Below, in pieces: positions 17,613 to 20,273 of a DNA stretch of 20,273 nt. The number at the start of each line of letters is the position of its first letter. Position 1 is the stretch's first letter. The stretch is from CAYQTO01 sp964420455 (GTDB taxonomy: Bacteria > Sumerlaeota > Sumerlaeia > SLMS01). The stretch is from positions 1-20,273 of the forward strand of contig CAYQTO010000058.1 in NCBI GenBank assembly GCA_964420455.1, in the 5' to 3' direction. The notes beneath the pieces were generated by a model that saw nothing but the letters and a program-made list of their open reading frames with translations, made no database searches and was not told the origin of the DNA. Both the position numbers and the translations under genes were made by a program.

Positions 17613-17777
17613 GACCGTCTTGCGGCACCCTTACAGGGTGCGTTCGTTTTGCGGACCGGATCCCAGGGCGGCGCGCCTTGGGGCGCTTGCCCTGGGCTCT
17701 TGTGTGCGCCCCCTTCAGGGGCGTTGCTCCGCCGGGGAGCATGGGGGCATGGAGCGAGATCGGGTGCGCCGGCGCAC
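17613..17777. repeat. Hairpin-rich 165-bp repeat, copy 1
   Basis: It contains in order: GCACCC-TTACA-GGGTGC (17625-17641); a 35-bp hairpin with CCCAGGGC/GCCCTGGG arms (17662-17696); CGCCCC-CTTCA-GGGGCG (17707-17723); GCTCC-GCCGG-GGAGC (17725-17739); and the perfect 14-bp palindrome GTGCGCCGGCGCAC (17764-17777). Copy 2 starts 241 bp later. The hairpin loops resemble REP elements mobilised by IS200-like transposases. Confidence 0.85.
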
Positions 17778-17853
17778 GGGAGCGTCATGAGGGGCGGGAC
17801 TCTGGTATGTTCGGGTAGGATAGAATCGGGTTCTTGGCGGGTTGGGATCGCGT

Positions 17854-18099
17854 GACCGTCTTGCGGCACCCTTACAGGGTGCGTTCGTTTTGCGGACCGG
17901 ATCCCAGGNNNNNNNNNNNNNNNNNNNNNNNNNNNNNNNNNNNNNNNNNNNNNNNNNNNNNNNNNNNNNNNNNNNNNNNNNNNNNNNNNNNNNNNNNNNN
18001 NNNNNNNNTTGCCCTGGGCTCTTGTGTGCGCCCCCTTCAGGGGCGTTGCTCCGCCGGGGAGCAGGGGGGCCTGGAGCGAGATCGGGTGCGCCGGCGCAC
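17854..18099. repeat. Hairpin-rich repeat, copy 2 (interrupted by assembly gap)
   Basis: Its first 55 bp are identical to copy 1, and its right part (18009-18099) differs from copy 1 by two substitutions (GCATGGGGGCATGG versus GCAGGGGGGCCTGG). If the copies are collinear, only 19 bp are missing where 100 N are written. The 76 bp between the copies (17778-17853) show no feature. Confidence 0.85.
17909..18008. other. Assembly gap (100 N) in the second repeat copy
   Basis: Exactly 100 N, a usual placeholder for a gap of unknown length. It falls at the centre of the 35-bp hairpin, where near-identical repeats would break a short-read assembly. Additional repeat units could be hidden here. Confidence 0.97.
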
Positions 18100-18360
18100 T
18101 TCCGTGCCATTGGCGCCCGGCATTTCTGGTGATGTCCGTGCGGGTGGTATCCATGGAAATCCGCAATATCGGGCGAGGCGGGCTTGATTGCTCAAGCCTA
18201 CCATAACCATCGGGTACACCTCCGCCCTCACCTTAGTTGTTCTCGGCGGCGCTCTTTTGATCGTTCAAGTGATTGATGGCATCCACATGGGTTCGTTGGG
18301 CGAGGGTCACGTCAGTCTGCTTGCCCTCACGTCCCATCAAAGTCCAACCACCTCGATAAA
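18100..18360. other. Gene-free stretch before the transposase
   Basis: About 260 bp between the repeats and the hairpins next to the transposase. A 60-codon frame from a TTG at 18188 has a hydrophobic segment, but it has no ribosome-binding site and no family likeness. I see no convincing gene here. Confidence 0.5.
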
Positions 18361-18379
18361 GGCGCGCTGAAAGTGCGCC
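18361..18379. repeat. Short REP-like hairpin
   Basis: GGCGC and GCGCC flank GCTGAAAGT. The CTGAAAG core is shared with the hairpin at 18439-18460 and, inverted, with those of the 165-bp repeat. Confidence 0.5.
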
Positions 18380-18388
18380 ACAAAGTAG

Positions 18389-18423
18389 CCCAGGGCAAGC
18401 GCCGCAAGGCGCGCCGCCCTGGG
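18389..18423 (-). repeat. Inverted copy of the 35-bp hairpin
   Basis: The sequence is the reverse complement of 17662-17696 with one mismatch in the interior. Arms CCCAGGGC and GCCCTGGG are perfect. Together with the copies in the direct repeats it gives opposite-facing hairpins on the left side of the transposase gene. Confidence 0.85.
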
Positions 18424-18438
18424 TCCGCATCCACGCGT

Positions 18439-18460
18439 TCGCACCCTGAAAGTGGTGCGA
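18439..18460. repeat. REP-like hairpin immediately upstream of the transposase
   Basis: TCGCACC (18439-18445) pairs with GGTGCGA (18454-18460) around CTGAAAGT, 22 bp before the transposase ATG. It resembles, in inverted form, GCACCCTTACAGGGTGC of the upstream repeats and could be the recognition hairpin of the transposase. Confidence 0.6.
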
Positions 18461-18482
18461 TACGCGGACACGTTGTCGTACG

Positions 18483-18938
18483 ATGGCTCAATCCCTCGCT
18501 CAAATATACATTCATCTCGTTTTCTCCACGAAAGCCCGTCACCCCTTTCTGCTGGAGCAAGAGACGAGATCGGAACTCCACGCGTATCTTGCCGGCGCGT
18601 GCAACCGCCTGGGATGTCGCGCTTTGGCTGTGGGTGGATATACGGATCACGTTCACCTGTTGTGCGTGCTGTCGCGCTCGCTCGCGATCGAGGCGCTCGT
18701 CCGGGACGTAAAGAAGGCGTCATCGCACTGGCTGAAGAAGAAGGGAGGGAGCCTGACCGGTTTCCAATGGCAGGCAGGCTATGGGGCCTTTTCTCTCAGC
18801 CCCGCCCATGTCGAAGCGACCAAGGCGTATATACGCCGCCAGGAAGCCCACCATCAGCGTGTCTCCTTCCAGGAGGAGCTGCGAGTCTTGCTGGCGAAAT
18901 ACCAGCTCGAGTATGACGAGCGGTACCTCTGGGATTAA
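18483..18938 (+). CDS. IS200/IS605-like HUH (Y1) transposase, RAYT-type
   Basis: The protein has 151 residues. It is a single-strand DNA nicking-joining enzyme of the Y1 HUH type: the metal-binding motif is H56-V57-H58 (TDHVHLL) and the catalytic tyrosine is probably Y116, in YIRRQ, with Q120 as third metal ligand. The start IYIHLVFSTKARHPFL, the centre FQWQAGYGAFSLS and the end YDERYLWD are typical of the widespread IS200-like group found in Planctomycetes and similar genomes. It is full-length and appears intact. No tnpB follows, and the surrounding REP-like hairpins suggest a domesticated RAYT rather than an ordinary insertion sequence. The ribosome-binding site is poor, which is common for these genes. 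Confidence 0.93.
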   Translation: MAQSLAQIYIHLVFSTKARHPFLLEQETRSELHAYLAGACNRLGCRALAVGGYTDHVHLLCVLSRSLAIEALVRDVKKASSHWLKKKGGSLTGFQWQAGYGAFSLSPAHVEATKAYIRRQEAHHQRVSFQEELRVLLAKYQLEYDERYLWD

Positions 18939-18957
18939 CCCGGTAGGAGAAACCCCG

Positions 18958-20273
18958 CTAGTAGTGGGCCTCCTCGAGGCTTTCGACGCTTTCGAGGAAG
19001 GTCTTCACCCACCAGAAGACGTTCTGGCGGCGGATGCCTGCCCGAAGGCGCCGCATGCGCTCGAGCCGTTCCTCCCTGGGCATGTGGTACGCCCGATAGA
19101 TGGCGTCGGCCACCGCACCGCGGTCGTGGGGATTCACGATCAGGGCACCGTCCTTCATCTGCGTGGCGGAACCGGCGAATTCGCTCAGGATCAACACGCC
19201 GTTCTCGTCGACCGAAGAGGCACAGTACTCCTTGGCGACCAGGTTCATGCCGTCCTTCAGAGGGGTGATGAGGGAGATCTCGGCGGCGCGGTAGTATCCC
19301 AGCAGTTCGGTTTGGGGAAGGGAGCGGTACATGTAGTGGATGGGGACCCATCCGCGGACGCCAAAGCGGCCGTTGATGCGTCCGGCGAGGCCGTCTAGCA
19401 GTTCCTTCCATCGCTGGTATTCGGGGACCGCCTGACGGCTGGGAACGACGAGCTGGATGAGGGAGATCTTGCCGATGAGTTCCGGATACTTCTCGAGGGT
19501 GCGCTCGATGGAGTAGAATTTGGCAGGGATGCCCTTCGTATAGTCGAGGCGGTCGACGCCGAGGATCAGCCGCTGGTCGCCGAAGTTTTCATGTATATAC
19601 CAGGCGGCGTTCTGGACCTCCTCGCCGCGGGCGCGGGTGTCGAAGTCGTCGAAGTCGATGCTGATGGGAAAGGCGCCCGCGTCGATGATGCGGTCGGGCA
19701 GGACAATCTTGGTGAGGACCTTGCCGGCGGAGACGCGGGCCTCGGGCACGAACTGGCGGACGCATTGGGCGAAGTTGCGCAGGTCGCGGATCGACTGGAA
19801 GCCGACCAGGTCGTAGGCCAGCAGCGACTCGAGCAGCTGCTTGCGCCAGGGGAGCCGCGCAAAGATGTCCGGCGGTGGGAAGGGAATGTGGAGGAAATAC
19901 ACGAGGGGGTTGGTGATGCCCGCCCCACGGAGATTCTTCCCGACGAGGATCAGCTGGTAGTCGTGGACCCAGACGATGTTGTCTGGCTGGACGTTTTCAC
20001 GCAGCACGTCCGAGAAGATTTCGTTCGAGCGAACATAGGCGTTCCATTTGTCCTCCTCGAAGGTGGCGTGCCCGAGGAGGTCGTGGAAGAGGGGCCAGAG
20101 GGTCTCGTTGGAAAAGCCGTAGTAGAAGCCCTCGACGAGGTCCTCGCTGAGGGTGACCGGGCGAAAGTGGCAGCCGAGTTCCTCGCCGAGCTGGCCGAGG
20201 AGCTGATCGACGGGGGCATCCTCGAGGACGTTGCCGGGCCAGCCGATCCACGATCCGCCGAACTGGCGGAGGA
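18958..20273 (-). CDS. otsA: Trehalose-6-phosphate synthase (GT20), N-terminus beyond the window
   Basis: The frame is open to the window edge, so roughly the first 40-60 residues are missing; about 437 are visible. The enzyme joins UDP-glucose (or another NDP-glucose) and glucose-6-phosphate to trehalose-6-phosphate in the cytoplasm, for osmoprotection or storage. Visible signatures are SWIGWPGN near the edge, YYGFSNETLWPLFH, IVWVHDYQL, LVYFLHIPFPPPDIF, GVDRLDYTKGIP (Arg and Lys that bind the phosphates) and PLKDGMNLVAKEY (Asp and Glu of the nucleotide-sugar site). The C-terminus is normal. The phosphatase OtsB is not in the window and may lie on either side. The gene converges on the transposase with a 19-bp gap. 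Confidence 0.96.
   Translation of the reverse strand, partial: LRQFGGSWIGWPGNVLEDAPVDQLLGQLGEELGCHFRPVTLSEDLVEGFYYGFSNETLWPLFHDLLGHATFEEDKWNAYVRSNEIFSDVLRENVQPDNIVWVHDYQLILVGKNLRGAGITNPLVYFLHIPFPPPDIFARLPWRKQLLESLLAYDLVGFQSIRDLRNFAQCVRQFVPEARVSAGKVLTKIVLPDRIIDAGAFPISIDFDDFDTRARGEEVQNAAWYIHENFGDQRLILGVDRLDYTKGIPAKFYSIERTLEKYPELIGKISLIQLVVPSRQAVPEYQRWKELLDGLAGRINGRFGVRGWVPIHYMYRSLPQTELLGYYRAAEISLITPLKDGMNLVAKEYCASSVDENGVLILSEFAGSATQMKDGALIVNPHDRGAVADAIYRAYHMPREERLERMRRLRAGIRRQNVFWWVKTFLESVESLEEAHY

Noticed and set aside
17613..18099. The repeats as a CRISPR array.
   Set aside because: There are only two long units of 165 bp with internal hairpins, no short regular repeat-spacer pattern, and no cas genes.
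18188..18370. A 60-codon frame with one hydrophobic segment, starting at a TTG.
   Set aside because: No ribosome-binding site, rare start codon, its end runs into a REP-like hairpin, and there is no similarity to a known small protein.

Overview
The window is about 20.3 kb of high-GC DNA from a draft assembly. It has two runs of N, at 9405-9414 and 17909-18008. The gene content points to an uncultivated Gram-negative-type bacterium: an RND pump, secreted proteins with signal peptides, an IS200-like HUH transposase with REP-like hairpins, a GH172/DUF2961 enzyme and OtsA. GH172 enzymes and this transposase type are common in Planctomycetes, Verrucomicrobia, Hydrogenedentes and Sumerlaeota genomes. 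That placement is inference, because there is no rRNA or other phylogenetic marker except ThrRS.

Layout. (1) 1-1124, plus strand: the C-terminal part of a membrane glycosyltransferase of the GT39/ArnT-like type. (2) 1191-13384, minus strand: a long co-oriented block. In transcription order it holds a very large RND transporter whose reading frame continues into an ABC ATPase, a J-domain/TPR co-chaperone, a DnaK-like Hsp70 (9 bp apart from the J gene), an HU/IHF-type protein, a single-domain response regulator, threonyl-tRNA synthetase, and an unknown membrane protein with a signal peptide. (3) 13385-13758: a gene-free region with a perfect 14-bp LacI/CcpA-type palindrome. It lies between the divergent RND-ABC gene and a secreted discoidin-like protein at 13759-14685. 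(4) 14719-14756: a strong terminator that also contains the last codons of a convergent small membrane protein. (5) A GH172-family enzyme (minus) divergent from an aldehyde dehydrogenase of the succinate-semialdehyde type (plus). (6) 17613-18460: a repeat island of REP-like hairpins, with a 165-bp direct repeat broken by an assembly gap and a 35-bp hairpin present in inverted orientation. It is followed by an HUH Y1 transposase (18483-18938). (7) 18958-20273, minus: OtsA (trehalose-6-phosphate synthase), running off the window end.

How the genes fit together. The J protein and Hsp70 form a clear pair, and both have low-complexity extensions. HU and the response regulator may be read from the same strand but have their own upstream and downstream signals. 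The transposase and surrounding hairpins look like a RAYT/REP system. The most unusual object is the RND-ABC fusion: one continuous frame joins a full RND permease, a Trp/Arg-rich membrane-associated linker and an ABC ATPase with all its motifs. That would put proton-driven and ATP-driven transport modules on one polypeptide. ThrRS carries an unusual insertion of about 75 residues in its catalytic core.
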